In this document: one piece after another, positions 34,159 to 42,644 of the stretch
Layout: every line of letters starts with the position of its first letter
Position numbering within the stretch: position 1 is the stretch's first letter
NCBI GenBank assembly: GCA_965198895.1
Contig: OZ240676.1
Span: 2,914,001-2,978,000, forward strand
DNA length: 64,000 nt
Reading direction: 5' to 3'
Origin: LMUY01 sp965198895
GTDB lineage: Bacteria; Pseudomonadota; Alphaproteobacteria; Acetobacterales; Acetobacteraceae
Position numbers and translations under genes: made by a program
The notes under the pieces: model-generated
What the model was told of the DNA's origin: nothing
Seen by the model: the letters and a program-made list of their open reading frames with translations, nothing else
Databases searched by the model: none

Positions 34159-34766
34159 CGCGGGACGGACTGCATCGCCGCGGCGAATGCCTCCTCAGCC
34201 GTCATCTCGGTCGTATCCAGCAGGGTTGCCCCCTCCGCCGGACGCAAGGGGGCAGCAGCGCGGGCACGGTCCAGTTCGTCGCGGGCGACCAGGTCGGCGC
34301 GCACCGTCTCCAGCAAGTCCGCGGCTCCCCGCCCCTGCAGTTCCTTCCAGCGGCGTTCGGCCCGGGCATCGACACTGGCGGTCACGAACAGCTTCACGTC
34401 GGCATCGGGGAAGATGACGGTGCCGATGTCACGCCCGTCCAGCACCGCCCCGCCCCGCGTCGCGAACCCGCGCTGGAAGGCGAGCAGGGCGGCGCGCACG
34501 CCGGGAATGGACGCGACTTGGCTCGACGCATGGTCCGCGGCCGGGCCACGCAGATCGGTGCGGGCCAGGTCCTCCGGCTGGAGCGCGCGCGCTTGCTGCT
34601 CGGCGGCAACCGGGTCCGCCGGGTCGGCACCGGCATCCAGCACGCGGCGGCCGACGGCGCGGTACAGCAGGCCGGTGTCCAAATAGGGCAGGCCGAGTTC
34701 AGCCGCGAGCCGTCGGGCCAGCGTGCCCTTGCCGGCGGCGGCCGGGCCGTCAATCGCGACGATCAA
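34155..34766 (-). CDS. cmk: Cytidylate kinase
   Basis: This enzyme phosphorylates CMP and dCMP with ATP. The 203-residue protein begins MIVAIDGPAAAGKGTLARRLA, a P-loop (GPAAAGKGT), and has LPYLDTGLLYRAVG, the CMP-binding region, GGAVLDGRDIGTVIFPDADVKLFVTAS and the lid ERRWKELQGRG. The start codon is TTG at 34766, overlapping the aroA stop (TTGA), so translation is coupled to aroA. The length is a little short compared with E. coli Cmk (227) but normal for alphaproteobacteria. The operon downstream toward rpsA is interrupted by the opposing fic gene. Confidence 0.95.
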   Translation of the reverse strand: MIVAIDGPAAAGKGTLARRLAAELGLPYLDTGLLYRAVGRRVLDAGADPADPVAAEQQARALQPEDLARTDLRGPAADHASSQVASIPGVRAALLAFQRGFATRGGAVLDGRDIGTVIFPDADVKLFVTASVDARAERRWKELQGRGAADLLETVRADLVARDELDRARAAAPLRPAEGATLLDTTEMTAEEAFAAAMQSVPR

Positions 34767-36085
34767 GATATGTCGGCCCCAAGCCCACGCATCAGCGCTG
34801 CGAAGCCCGGGAAACTGGTCTCGATGAACGCCGCATCGTCAACCGCAACCGGCTCGGTGGTCGCCTGGCCCAGAACCAGCGCACTCATCGCCAGCCGGTG
34901 GTCCATGTGGGTCTGCACCGTGCAGCCACCGGCGAGCGATCCGGTGCCGTGCACCAACAGGTCGTCGCCCTCGGTGGCCACGCGGGCGCCGGCGGCCTCC
35001 AGCATCGCGGCGGTGGCGGCCAGGCGGTCGCTCTCCTTCACACGCAACTCGGCCAGCCCTCGCATCCGCGTCGTGCCCTGGGCGAAGCAGGCCGCGACGG
35101 CAAGCACGGGGAATTCGTCGATCATGCTCGGCGCGCGGTCCGGTGGCACGTCCGTTGCCTGCAATGCACCGTAGCGGGCGGTGATGTCACCGACGGGCTC
35201 GCCGCCCTCCACCCGCGCGTTGCTCACGGCCAGGTCGGCCCCCATCTCCCGCAGCGTGGCGAACAGCCCGGCACGCAGGGGGTTGAGCCCAACCCCCACG
35301 ACCGTCACCTCCGACCCCGGCACCAGCAAGGCGGCCACGATCGGGAAGGCGGCGGAGGAGGGATCACCCGGCACCACCACATCGCGCGCCCGCAGCTCCG
35401 GTTGGCCGGTCAGCACGATCACGCGCTCCGCCCCGTCCGGCAGCACGGTCACCTCGGCGCCGAAATGACGCAGCATGTTCTCGCTGTGGTCTCGGGTGGC
35501 GGCGGGTTCCTCCACCACCGTCTGGCCGCGCGCGTTCAGCCCGGCGAGCAAGATGGCGGATTTCACCTGCGCCGAGGCGACCGGCAGGCGGTAATGGATC
35601 GGCATCGCATCGGCCGCCCCCTGCACCGCCAGCGGCAACCGGCCGCCCTCGCGCGTGGTGAAGCGGGCGCCGCACAGCGAAAGCGGCTCCGTGACCCGGC
35701 GCATCGGGCGGCGGCGCAGGCTGGCATCGCCGGTCATCACCGCGACCAGGTCGTGGCTGGCCAGCATCCCCGCCAACAAGCGTGCGGCGGTGCCGGAATT
35801 GCCCATGTCCAGCACGTCGTCCGGCTCGGCCAGTCCGCCGACGCCACGCCCGGACACACGCCAAACGCCGCCGGACTGCTGCACATCCGCGCCCAGAGCC
35901 CGCATCGCGGCGGCGGTACGGAGCACGTCCTCGCCTTCCAGCAGGCCATCGATCCGGGTCTTGCCGATGGCGAGCGCGGCGAACATCAGGGCGCGGTGGC
36001 TAATGGATTTGTCGCCGGGCACGCCGATGCAGCCCGACAGGGGTGCGGACGGACGCTTGGCGCGCAGGGGGTGCTGGGGCATCAT
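34763..36085 (-). CDS. aroA: 3-phosphoshikimate 1-carboxyvinyltransferase (EPSP synthase)
   Basis: The sixth step of the shikimate pathway, joining phosphoenolpyruvate to shikimate-3-phosphate. The 440-residue protein has the EPSP motifs GVPGDKSISHRALMFAALA (substrate Lys/Ser), GNSGTAARLLAGMLA, DASLRRRPMRRVTEPL, PVASAQVKSAILLAGL and LRVKESDRLAATAAML. The loop reads LDMGNSGTAARL with an Ala after the Thr, as in class II glyphosate-tolerant enzymes such as Agrobacterium CP4. The ATG at 36085 is used; upstream in-frame sequence is antisense to the TIGR02300 gene. It is coupled to cmk by a TTGA overlap. Confidence 0.96.
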   Translation of the reverse strand: MMPQHPLRAKRPSAPLSGCIGVPGDKSISHRALMFAALAIGKTRIDGLLEGEDVLRTAAAMRALGADVQQSGGVWRVSGRGVGGLAEPDDVLDMGNSGTAARLLAGMLASHDLVAVMTGDASLRRRPMRRVTEPLSLCGARFTTREGGRLPLAVQGAADAMPIHYRLPVASAQVKSAILLAGLNARGQTVVEEPAATRDHSENMLRHFGAEVTVLPDGAERVIVLTGQPELRARDVVVPGDPSSAAFPIVAALLVPGSEVTVVGVGLNPLRAGLFATLREMGADLAVSNARVEGGEPVGDITARYGALQATDVPPDRAPSMIDEFPVLAVAACFAQGTTRMRGLAELRVKESDRLAATAAMLEAAGARVATEGDDLLVHGTGSLAGGCTVQTHMDHRLAMSALVLGQATTEPVAVDDAAFIETSFPGFAALMRGLGADIS

Positions 36086-36210
36086 CAAGCGGGCGCAATT
36101 AGCAGTGCCGGGCCAGTTTGGATAGCGCTCGGTTTGACAGGTACGCGCTAGGGTGGCATGGGGCGCGCCCTCCGGAGCGTTGTACCGGATCAGGTAAGGA
36201 TTGGCTCTGC

Positions 36211-36540
36211 ATGGCGAAGCCCGAACTCGGCACGAAGCGCGTCTGCGTCGCCTGCAGTACGAAGTTCTACGACCTCCAGAAGACCCCGGCCGTGTGCCCG
36301 AAATGCGGCACCGAGCAGCCCGCGGACGCGCCGCGCAAGACCCGCCCGGGCGGCAACGTGGTCGAGGAAAAGCGCCCGAAGAAGGCTCCGGTGGCGGACG
36401 ATGCCGACGTGGAAGTCGAGGCCGTGGAAGACGAGACGGAGGAGGACGTGCTGGAAGACGCCTCCGACCTCGAGGACGATGCGGATGCGATTCCCGACGA
36501 GATCGAGGTAGAGCCGGAAGCCGACGACACCGAGCGTTAG
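36211..36540 (+). CDS. TIGR02300-family zinc-ribbon protein with acidic tail
   Basis: A 109-residue protein characteristic of alphaproteobacteria. The N-terminus MAKPELGTKRVCVACSTKFYDLQKTPAVCPKCGTEQ forms a four-Cys zinc ribbon (two C-x2-C pairs), followed by a basic linker and a highly acidic, low-complexity tail (Asp/Glu-rich from about residue 60 to the end). The biochemical role is unknown. It is transcribed away from aroA, with the gap of about 125 bp holding both promoters; TAAGGA stands 10 bases before the ATG. A short CCCTCTCC/GGAGAGGG-like palindrome follows the stop, facing the opposite-strand Fe-S gene. Confidence 0.93.
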   Translation: MAKPELGTKRVCVACSTKFYDLQKTPAVCPKCGTEQPADAPRKTRPGGNVVEEKRPKKAPVADDADVEVEAVEDETEEDVLEDASDLEDDADAIPDEIEVEPEADDTER

Positions 36541-36580
36541 CCACTTGCCAAATACCCTCTCCTTCGGGGGAGGGGGTCAG

Positions 36581-37351
36581 CTATCGTCGGGGCATGCCGA
36601 TCGGGACTACCTCGTCCGTCATCCCCGCCAGCACTTCAGCCACGTGCCGCACCGCGACCGGGCTGCCCTCGCGTGACAGCCGGCCGGCCATGTTCAGCAA
36701 GCAGCCCATGTCGCCGGCCAGCAGCAGGTCCGCGCCGCTCTCGGTGATGTAGCGCGTCTTGTCGGACACCATCCGGGTCGAGATGTCTGGGTATTTCACA
36801 CAGAACGTGCCGCCGAAGCCGCAGCAAACGTCCGGGTCGGTCATCTCCCGCAACTCCAGCCCCGCCACCGTCCCGAGCAGCTGCCGCGGCTGGTCCCGTA
36901 CCCCCATCTCGCGCAAACCCGAGCAGGAATCGTGGTAGGTGGCCACCGCATTCACCCGCGCCGGCACCGAGTCCATGCCCATGACGTCGACCAGGAACTC
37001 GACCAGTTCGTGCGTGCGCCCGGCCAGCGCCTCGGCCCGGGCGAGCAGGTTGGGGTCGTCCGCGAACAGGCCGGGGACGTGGTGCGCGATCATGCCGCCA
37101 CACGAGCCCGACGGCACGACGACGTAGTCATAGCCGCCGAACGCATCGAGGATGCCCATCGCAAGATCCCGCGCCGTGCCCCGGTCGCCGGTGTTGTAGG
37201 CGGGCTGGCCACAGCAGGTCTGCGCGCGCGGCACCTCCACCTGGCAGCCGGCCGCCTCCAGCAGGCGAATTGCGGCGAAACCGACGCTCGGGCGATGCAG
37301 ATCGACCAGGCAAGTGACGAACAGGGCAACGCGAGGCGGGGATTGCAGCAT
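36581..37351 (-). CDS. LutA/LldE-like (Fe-S)-binding subunit
   Basis: A 256-residue protein with two CCG (cysteine-rich) domains, each expected to bind a cluster near a C-x-x-G signature: AQTCCGQPAYNTGD (~44-57) and DPDVCCGFGGTFCVKYP (~173-189), plus GSCGGM and HDSCSGLREMG. This matches LutA/LldE, one of the three LutABC proteins for L-lactate oxidation. The usual partners lutB and lutC are not adjacent. The ATG at 37351 is preferred over GTG 37357. It begins 10 bp after the methyltransferase gene and is probably in the same transcript. A lactate or glycolate oxidation role is inferred. Confidence 0.88.
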   Translation of the reverse strand: MLQSPPRVALFVTCLVDLHRPSVGFAAIRLLEAAGCQVEVPRAQTCCGQPAYNTGDRGTARDLAMGILDAFGGYDYVVVPSGSCGGMIAHHVPGLFADDPNLLARAEALAGRTHELVEFLVDVMGMDSVPARVNAVATYHDSCSGLREMGVRDQPRQLLGTVAGLELREMTDPDVCCGFGGTFCVKYPDISTRMVSDKTRYITESGADLLLAGDMGCLLNMAGRLSREGSPVAVRHVAEVLAGMTDEVVPIGMPRR

Positions 37352-37360
37352 CCGCACAAA

Positions 37361-38155
37361 CTAGGCCGCGGCGGCCGCTTCAGCCAGACGCGCCCGCGTG
37401 GTCTCGACATAGGCAGGGTCGATCTCGATGCCGATCCCATGCGCGCCCTCGGCCAGGGCAGCCAATAGCGTGGTGCCGGCGCCGGCAAACGGGTCCAGCA
37501 CCACGGCACCGGGTTTGCCATGCAGGCGGATGCACCAGCGCGGCAGGTCGAGGGGGAAGGTGCCGGGGTGGTGGAACTTCTCGGCCTTGGACTGCACCGT
37601 GGAATACGGGATGAACCAGGTATCGCCCCGGCACCGCTTATCCTGCGCGTGGCCGCGGCGGGCGATGTTGGACTTGTCGCGGAACGGGGTGCCGATCGCC
37701 AGCCGGTCCAGCGGCACCTCCCCGGTCAGTGTCAGGTGGAAAATGTGCTCGTGGTTGCGGTTGAGGAAGCGCATGCCCCGCACCGGCTTGTTGTGCCCGA
37801 CGGCGCCGTCTGCCTCCACGGCGATCGACTTCACCCAGATCACGTGGTTCTGCAGCACGAACAGCCGCCGCAGCCGCACGATCAGCTCGAACGGCAGCCA
37901 TGGCTGGGTGGACGACCCGGCGATGTTGAGGAAGAACGACGCATCCGGCCGCATCACCCGCCGCAACGCGCCGGCCACCTGCTCCATCCAGCCGAGGTAA
38001 TCCTCCTCGGCGCGCGTGTCGCGATAGCGGCCATAGGCGATACCCAGGTTGTATGGGGGCGACGTGACGACGACGTCGACTGAGGCCGGATCCATCTCCG
38101 CCAGCAGCGTGAGACAGTCGCCGCAATGCAGCGTCGTCGAATTCAGTCCGGCCAA
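37361..38155 (-). CDS. Site-specific DNA methyltransferase, orphan
   Basis: A 264-residue beta-class amino-methyltransferase. The catalytic motif IV comes first (TSPPYN, residues 31-36), target-recognition sequence occupies the middle (~80-200), and the SAM motif I comes late (VVLDPFAGAGTTLLAA, ~225-240), the beta-class order. The TSPPY form is compatible with N6-adenine or N4-cytosine methylation. No restriction endonuclease or specificity subunit lies nearby, so it is an orphan enzyme with possible regulatory or phase-protection use. It is much shorter than CcrM (about 360 residues) and lacks its C-terminal domain. It starts 3 bp after the Tim44-domain gene stop. Confidence 0.9.
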   Translation of the reverse strand: MAGLNSTTLHCGDCLTLLAEMDPASVDVVVTSPPYNLGIAYGRYRDTRAEEDYLGWMEQVAGALRRVMRPDASFFLNIAGSSTQPWLPFELIVRLRRLFVLQNHVIWVKSIAVEADGAVGHNKPVRGMRFLNRNHEHIFHLTLTGEVPLDRLAIGTPFRDKSNIARRGHAQDKRCRGDTWFIPYSTVQSKAEKFHHPGTFPLDLPRWCIRLHGKPGAVVLDPFAGAGTTLLAALAEGAHGIGIEIDPAYVETTRARLAEAAAAA

Positions 38156-38158
38156 GTC

Positions 38159-38818
38159 CTAGGCGGAGCGGGCCTGCGCCAGCCGCCACGCCGGGTCCGA
38201 GCGGGCGAGGTCGCGGACGAAGGTCCACACATCGCGCAGTTCCATGACCGCATCGGCGCCGGCGACATACTTCCCAGCCTTGTCCAGCGTCTGGCTGATC
38301 TGGTCCGACACGAACCGGACCGTGATCTCGGCCAGCGTTCCGGTGAGCGCCGCGCCCTCGATCGTCACCTCGTGAATGGCGCGGATCTCGCTCGTCTGGG
38401 TCTCCCCGGCCTGCTCGCGGGCGGTAATCACGCCGTCGAACGTGGCGAACGTCTCGGGCGTCAACAGGTTACGTAGCGCGTCGCGGTTGCCGGTGGCGAA
38501 TTCGGCCACGATCATGCGGAACGCGGCCTCGGCCCCGTTCAGGAAATGGGCGGCGTCGAAACTACCGTCCACACGGCGCATGCTGGCCAGCGTCTGACCC
38601 AGGTCGGACCCGGCGTCCGGGACGGCGCGTCCGGGAACGACCACGGGTTCGGCGCGGCCCTCGATCACCGGACCGGCCTGCCGGGTCACGGGGCGAGCCG
38701 GCCCCTGGGTCGGCTCATATCCGTCGCGACGCCCGAGGATGCTCCGCAGCCGCAGCACCAAGAAGGCTGCGATCATGCCGAACAGTATCAGATCGATCGG
38801 AAAACCGCCCGCGCCCAT
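38159..38818 (-). CDS. Tim44-domain membrane protein (TimA-like)
   Basis: A 219-residue protein with an N-terminal membrane helix (FPIDLILFGMIAAFLVLRL, ~6-24), a Pro-rich linker, and a C-terminal Tim44-like/NTF2-like domain (FLNGAEAAFRMIVAEFATGNRDALRNLLTPETFATFDG, then ITVRFVSDQIS). Bacterial Tim44-domain proteins such as Caulobacter TimA are inner-membrane proteins proposed to bind exported or envelope proteins. It is divergent from the histidine-phosphatase and secB genes, a conserved association in alphaproteobacteria with protein export. Adjacent same-strand genes encode the DNA methyltransferase and the LutA-like protein. Confidence 0.9.
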   Translation of the reverse strand: MGAGGFPIDLILFGMIAAFLVLRLRSILGRRDGYEPTQGPARPVTRQAGPVIEGRAEPVVVPGRAVPDAGSDLGQTLASMRRVDGSFDAAHFLNGAEAAFRMIVAEFATGNRDALRNLLTPETFATFDGVITAREQAGETQTSEIRAIHEVTIEGAALTGTLAEITVRFVSDQISQTLDKAGKYVAGADAVMELRDVWTFVRDLARSDPAWRLAQARSA

Positions 38819-38952
38819 GGCAAACCACTCCTGAGAGACGATAGATAGGCGCGAGCAGCCTCCGCGACAACGCGGTGGGTCAAATGCGAGTCGATTGCTC
38901 TCGCGGGCTGGTCGATTGCCCTGGCGGGCGGGCCGGGTTAGGGCATGTCCGC

Positions 38953-39507
38953 ATGATCCTGCTGCGCCACGGCCAGAGCGAATTTAACCTCCATTATACC
39001 GCCACGCGGCGCGATCCGGGCATCGAGGACCCGCGGCTGACCCCGCTCGGGCACGAGCAGGCGGAAGCGGCGGCGGCGGCACTGGCCGGCGAGGGCGTGC
39101 GGCGGATCATCGCCTCGCCCTACTCGCGCGCCCTGCAGACGGCGGCCCCGCTAGCCCGGCGGCTCGGGCTGCCGGTGCTGGTGAACGTTGCTGTGCGGGA
39201 GCGCTACCACTTCAAATGCGACATCGGCAGCCCGGTCGCCGACCTGCAGCAGGCGTGGCCCGGACACGATTTCACCGCTATCGACGATGTCTGGTGGCCG
39301 ACGACGACCGAGCCCGAGGCGGACGTCGTGATCCGCGCGGGTCTGTTCCGGGCCGAGATGGCGGCGCATCCCGATTGGGAGGGCACGGTCGTGGTCAGCC
39401 ACTGGGGTTTCATCCTGGCCCTGACCGGCATCAGCGTGCAGAACGGCCAGTGGATCCGCACCGATCCGACCGCGGCGCCCCCGGCCGAGATCGTCTGGCG
39501 GACTTGA
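38953..39507 (+). CDS. Histidine phosphatase (phosphoglycerate-mutase-like) family protein
   Basis: A 184-residue phosphatase with the catalytic LRHGQSEFN (His5) at the N-terminus, RALQTAAPLARRLGL, a conserved Glu in VNVAVRERYHFKCDIGS and the second catalytic His in VVSHWGFILALTG. The start ATG at 38953 matches the family start, although the frame is open earlier. Substrate unknown; it lacks features distinguishing GpmB, CobC or SixA. It lies 57 bp before secB on the same strand, possibly in one transcript. Confidence 0.85.
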   Translation: MILLRHGQSEFNLHYTATRRDPGIEDPRLTPLGHEQAEAAAAALAGEGVRRIIASPYSRALQTAAPLARRLGLPVLVNVAVRERYHFKCDIGSPVADLQQAWPGHDFTAIDDVWWPTTTEPEADVVIRAGLFRAEMAAHPDWEGTVVVSHWGFILALTGISVQNGQWIRTDPTAAPPAEIVWRT

Positions 39508-39564
39508 TCTGGCGGGGCCGTTCCGACCGTGCTACCCGCCGCCCACCGTTCCGAGGAGACCACG

Positions 39565-40086
39565 ATGTCCGAAAGCATGCCGGCCCCGCAGGATAATGGC
39601 GCTGCCCCCATTCCGCCCCTGGTCGTCAACATCCAGTTCGTGAAGGACCTCTCGTTCGAGGTGCCCGGCGCGCCGGAGATCTTCTCGCAGTTGCGCGCCC
39701 AGCCGAACGTGCAAATCAACCTCGACGTGCAGGCGCGCCGCATCCAGGACGGGCAGAACGTCTTCGAAGTCGCCCTGGTGGTGAAGGCGGAGGCCACCGA
39801 GGGCCCGCGCGTCGAAGGCCAGACCGATGGCGAGCCGGGCCGCGCGGTGTTCATCGCCGAGCTGTCCTATGCCGGCATCTTCACGCTGAACGGCATCCCC
39901 GAGCAATCCGTCGAGCCGGTGCTGCTGATCGAGTGCCCGCGTCTGCTGTTCCCGTACGCCCGCAACATCCTGGCCGACGTGACCCGCGACGGCGGCTTTC
40001 CGCCCGTGCTGCTGCAGCCGATCGACTTCGTGGCGCTGTGGCAGGCCCGCAAGCAGAGCGGCGCGCAAACCACCGTCGCCGTCTGA
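39565..40086 (+). CDS. secB: Protein-export chaperone SecB
   Basis: SecB keeps preproteins unfolded and delivers them to SecA. The 173-residue protein has the SecB core VVNIQFVKDLSFEVPGAPEIF, VFEVALVVKAEA, VFIAELSYAGIFTL, LLIECPRLLFPYARNILADVTRDGGFPPVLLQPIDFVALW, and a variable C-terminal tail for SecA contact. The ATG at 39565 follows GAGGAG about 7 bases upstream. It is flanked by the Tim44-domain gene (divergent) and a palindromic hairpin downstream. The gene order with dnaQ, coaE and aroE is typical of alphaproteobacteria, except for the inserted D-aminopeptidase gene. Confidence 0.95.
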   Translation: MSESMPAPQDNGAAPIPPLVVNIQFVKDLSFEVPGAPEIFSQLRAQPNVQINLDVQARRIQDGQNVFEVALVVKAEATEGPRVEGQTDGEPGRAVFIAELSYAGIFTLNGIPEQSVEPVLLIECPRLLFPYARNILADVTRDGGFPPVLLQPIDFVALWQARKQSGAQTTVAV

Positions 40087-40093
40087 GCTTTCG

Positions 40094-40123
40094 TCTCCCT
40101 CTCCCGCGGGCGGGAGAGGGAGA
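40094..40123. repeat. 13-bp-stem palindrome between secB and the D-aminopeptidase gene
   Basis: TCTCCCTCTCCCG and CGGGAGAGGGAGA form a perfect 13-bp stem with a 4-base loop just after the secB stop and before the end of the convergent D-aminopeptidase gene. It belongs to the same CCCTCTCCC family as the repeats near 19.4, 29.9 and 53.1 kb. It may act as a bidirectional terminator, but no T-run is present. Confidence 0.75.
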
Positions 40124-40141
40124 TATGCGAGTGCCGTGCCC

Positions 40142-41716
40142 TCAATGGGAAGGGGCGGTACGCCTGTAGGTAAGGTTGCGCGCCAGCCAGCAGCCTACCT
40201 GCACGCTCTCGGGACGGCCCTGCGCGTCGCGGCGGACGGCCAGCGTCCAATCGCCGGGTGCGGCATGGTCCAACGCGCGGGGGCACGGCAAGGCCCAGAC
40301 GTCGCGGGCTACCGGGTCGAGCAGCTCCATCCGGCCGGAGCCGAGGAAGCCCGCGAACGCGCCATACAGCACGCCGCCCATGTCCGCGATGGTGAGTTGG
40401 GCATCCAGTTCCGCACAGTCGTAGGTGCCGGCGATGTCGCGCCCGTCCACGGCAGCAGCGCATTTGCGGAGCAGGGAACTCTGGTTCTCGGCCGGCCGGT
40501 CCATCCACAGGCCCTCCGCCGCGGGGCGCAGCTTGGTGCCGTCGTTGCTCGCCGTCCCATCCTCGTGCCGGTCCAGCACGGCGGCGGCACGGTCGTAGCG
40601 TAGCTGCAGTTGCCCCTTGGCGTTGGTACCGATGCGCACGGCCAAGCCGGTTTCGGGTTCGAGATACGCACCCTGCCAGTCCGGCGCGGCCGCGGCCGGC
40701 GATGGCGTGGGCCGGGTCTCGTCCAGGATTGCGGCGAGCAGGTCCAGGGCGGCCGAGCGGGCATCGGACATGTGGTTGAACAGCACCACCACCGACAGCC
40801 GCTCGGACGGCATGTGCAGCCGGTGGCTGATCCAGCCGCGCAGGCCGCCGCCGTGCCCGGTGACCGGGCGGCCGAACTCCTCGCGCCGGGCCAGGCCGAA
40901 CCCATAGGCGGCCGGCGTGCCATTGGCGAAGCTTACCGGGCGGGAGAGGCGGCTGTAGAGCGCCTGCCCGTCGTCCCACCCGGCGTCGATGAAGCGCTCC
41001 CACGCGATCATGTCGTCCAGCGAGGCGCCGATGCCGGCGTCGCCCGTCCATAGGATCCGGTTGATGGCGGGGCGGAAACCGGCGGCCTGGCTGCCCTCGT
41101 AGCCGTCGGCGCCGTCTGGCAGGGCGCGCGTGTCGGCGGCCAGGATCGCGCCGTGCATGCCGGCCCGGTCGAAGATGCGGGAGCGCAGCAGCTCGGCCAG
41201 GCTGCGTCCGGTGCGGTCCTGCAGGATGTCGGACAGGATGCGGAAATTCTGGTTCACGTAGGAATAGCTGGTGCCCGGCGCAAATTGCAGCGTCCGTGTT
41301 CCGCGGATGACGCGGTCCGCCTCGGTCTCGCCGAACGGGGCCTCGGCCGGGGAGCCGTGCAGCATCGCGACCGCCCAGTAGTCCCGCAGCCCCGACTGGT
41401 TGTGGCACAGATGCAGCGCTTCGGGGGCGGGCTGTTCCAGGCGGCTCAGCCGGGCGGCCACGGCGGAATCCAGCGCCGCCGGGTCGGGGAAGGCGTCCAG
41501 CACCAGGCCGCAGACGAACTGCTTGGTAATCGAGCAAATGCGGAAAAGCGTCTGGGGCGTGAAGGCGCTGCGGCGCTCGGCGTTGGCCCAACCCCAGCTG
41601 TGTCGGACCAAGACCTCGCCGTTGCGGACCACCGCGACCGCGCCGCCGGGTCCGGCGTACGCGAGCGGCAGGGCCTGGACGGCACGGTCGAGGCGGGTGG
41701 CGAGGTCGGTGCTCAT
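40142..41716 (-). CDS. dap: D-aminopeptidase, S12 penicillin-recognising family
   Basis: This enzyme removes N-terminal D-amino acids from peptides. The 524-residue protein matches Brucella (Ochrobactrum) anthropi D-aminopeptidase in length and layout: catalytic Ser62-x-x-Lys65 in CSITK, the Tyr in TSYSYVNQNFR, GYEGSQAAGFRPAINRI, WTGDAGIGASLDDMIAWERFID and the GHGGGLRGW motif. Two extra beta-barrel domains follow, the last containing LTIADMGGVLYGAFAGFLG and the near-terminal VGCWLARNLTYRR. No signal peptide is visible, so it is cytoplasmic. It converges on secB and follows the 142-bp repeat copy 2 region. It stands alone. Confidence 0.93.
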   Translation of the reverse strand: MSTDLATRLDRAVQALPLAYAGPGGAVAVVRNGEVLVRHSWGWANAERRSAFTPQTLFRICSITKQFVCGLVLDAFPDPAALDSAVAARLSRLEQPAPEALHLCHNQSGLRDYWAVAMLHGSPAEAPFGETEADRVIRGTRTLQFAPGTSYSYVNQNFRILSDILQDRTGRSLAELLRSRIFDRAGMHGAILAADTRALPDGADGYEGSQAAGFRPAINRILWTGDAGIGASLDDMIAWERFIDAGWDDGQALYSRLSRPVSFANGTPAAYGFGLARREEFGRPVTGHGGGLRGWISHRLHMPSERLSVVVLFNHMSDARSAALDLLAAILDETRPTPSPAAAAPDWQGAYLEPETGLAVRIGTNAKGQLQLRYDRAAAVLDRHEDGTASNDGTKLRPAAEGLWMDRPAENQSSLLRKCAAAVDGRDIAGTYDCAELDAQLTIADMGGVLYGAFAGFLGSGRMELLDPVARDVWALPCPRALDHAAPGDWTLAVRRDAQGRPESVQVGCWLARNLTYRRTAPSH

Positions 41717-41812
41717 GCCGCATCCTTGCGCGCAGATCGGGCCTTGGCCAGGGCGTCTTGCGATCCCGTCATGCCGGGGCTCGACCCACGGCTGTCCGGT
41801 TCACGTTAGCCA

Positions 41813-41954
41813 CCGTCATGCCAGTGCTTGACACTGGCATCCACGGGGTTGGGCTGGTGACGTCGGACGAGTACTTGACACTGCCGCATGCAACAAGGCG
41901 GAGCCGGTGTCTGCGGGACGCCGTGGATACCAGGGTCAAGCCCTGGCATGACGG
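41813..41954. repeat. 142-bp intergenic inverted-repeat element, copy 2
   Basis: Begins CCGTCATGCCAGTGCTTGAC and ends GGGTCAAGCCCTGGCATGAC plus GG, the same length and arms as copies 1 and 3, with more differences between its arms. A degenerate extra left arm fragment (CGTCATGCCGGGGCTCGACC) lies just upstream at about 41768. The 250-bp gap 41717-41966 between the D-aminopeptidase and dnaQ genes contains nothing else. Confidence 0.9.
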
Positions 41955-41966
41955 TGGGTCGGGCAC

Positions 41967-42644
41967 TCAGCTCAGCCAGACCGGCTCCTTCAAGCGGCCC
42001 AGGAATGCCGCGTGGGAGGCCAGTTCGGCGGCACTCGGCAGCATGGGGCGGGGCACGCGGTGCGTGTTAATCTGATAGCTGATCGCGGGAAGCTGCGGCC
42101 CGTCATCGGCCGCAAGCAGCAGGCCGCGCTGCCGGCCTCCGGTCAGCTCGATATAGACCTCCGCCAGCAGGCGACAGTCCAGCAGGGCGTTGTGGCTGGT
42201 GCGCTCCGACAGGTCGATGCCGAAGCGGCGGCATAGGGCGTCCAGGCTGTTGGGCAGGCCGGGGAAGCGCGTCCGCGCCAACTCCAGCGTGTCCACCTTG
42301 CGGGTCAGGCAGATCGACGGGCGGCCCACCCGTGCCAACTCCGCATTGAGGAAGCCGAAATCGAACATGGCGTTGTGCGCCACCAGCGGATCGCCGCCGA
42401 TGAAGTCCAGCAGCTCGTCCACGATGTCGGCGAATTTCGGCTTGCCCCGCAAATCCGCCCGGGTAAGGCCGTGCACCCGCGTTGCATCGGGGTCGATGTC
42501 GCGGTCCGGGTCGACCAGGCGGTGGAACACCACGCCCGTCGGCAGGTCGCGGATCAACTCCAGCGCGGCGATCTCGATCAGGCGGTCGCCGGTCAGCGGG
42601 TCGAGGCCCGTCGTCTCGGTATCGAACAGGATCGAGCGGCTCAT
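41967..42644 (-). CDS. dnaQ: DNA polymerase III epsilon subunit (3'-5' proofreading exonuclease)
   Basis: A 225-residue exonuclease with Exo I ILFDTETTGLDP, Exo II HRLVDPDRDIDPDATRVHGLT region and VAHNAMFDFGFLNAEL, and Exo III HNALLDCRLLAEVYIEL, the DEDDh set. The C-terminal part includes the typical alpha-subunit-contact region and RRFGIDLSERTSHNALLD. The ATG at 42644 overlaps the coaE stop (ATGA), with a GTG two codons earlier as alternative. It is the last gene of the aroE-coaE-dnaQ operon, followed by the 142-bp repeat. Confidence 0.95.
   Translation of the reverse strand: MSRSILFDTETTGLDPLTGDRLIEIAALELIRDLPTGVVFHRLVDPDRDIDPDATRVHGLTRADLRGKPKFADIVDELLDFIGGDPLVAHNAMFDFGFLNAELARVGRPSICLTRKVDTLELARTRFPGLPNSLDALCRRFGIDLSERTSHNALLDCRLLAEVYIELTGGRQRGLLLAADDGPQLPAISYQINTHRVPRPMLPSAAELASHAAFLGRLKEPVWLS

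Noticed and set aside
36086..36210. A possible small RNA or tRNA between aroA and the TIGR02300 gene
   Set aside because: No cloverleaf or strong hairpin could be built; it looks like an ordinary divergent promoter region.
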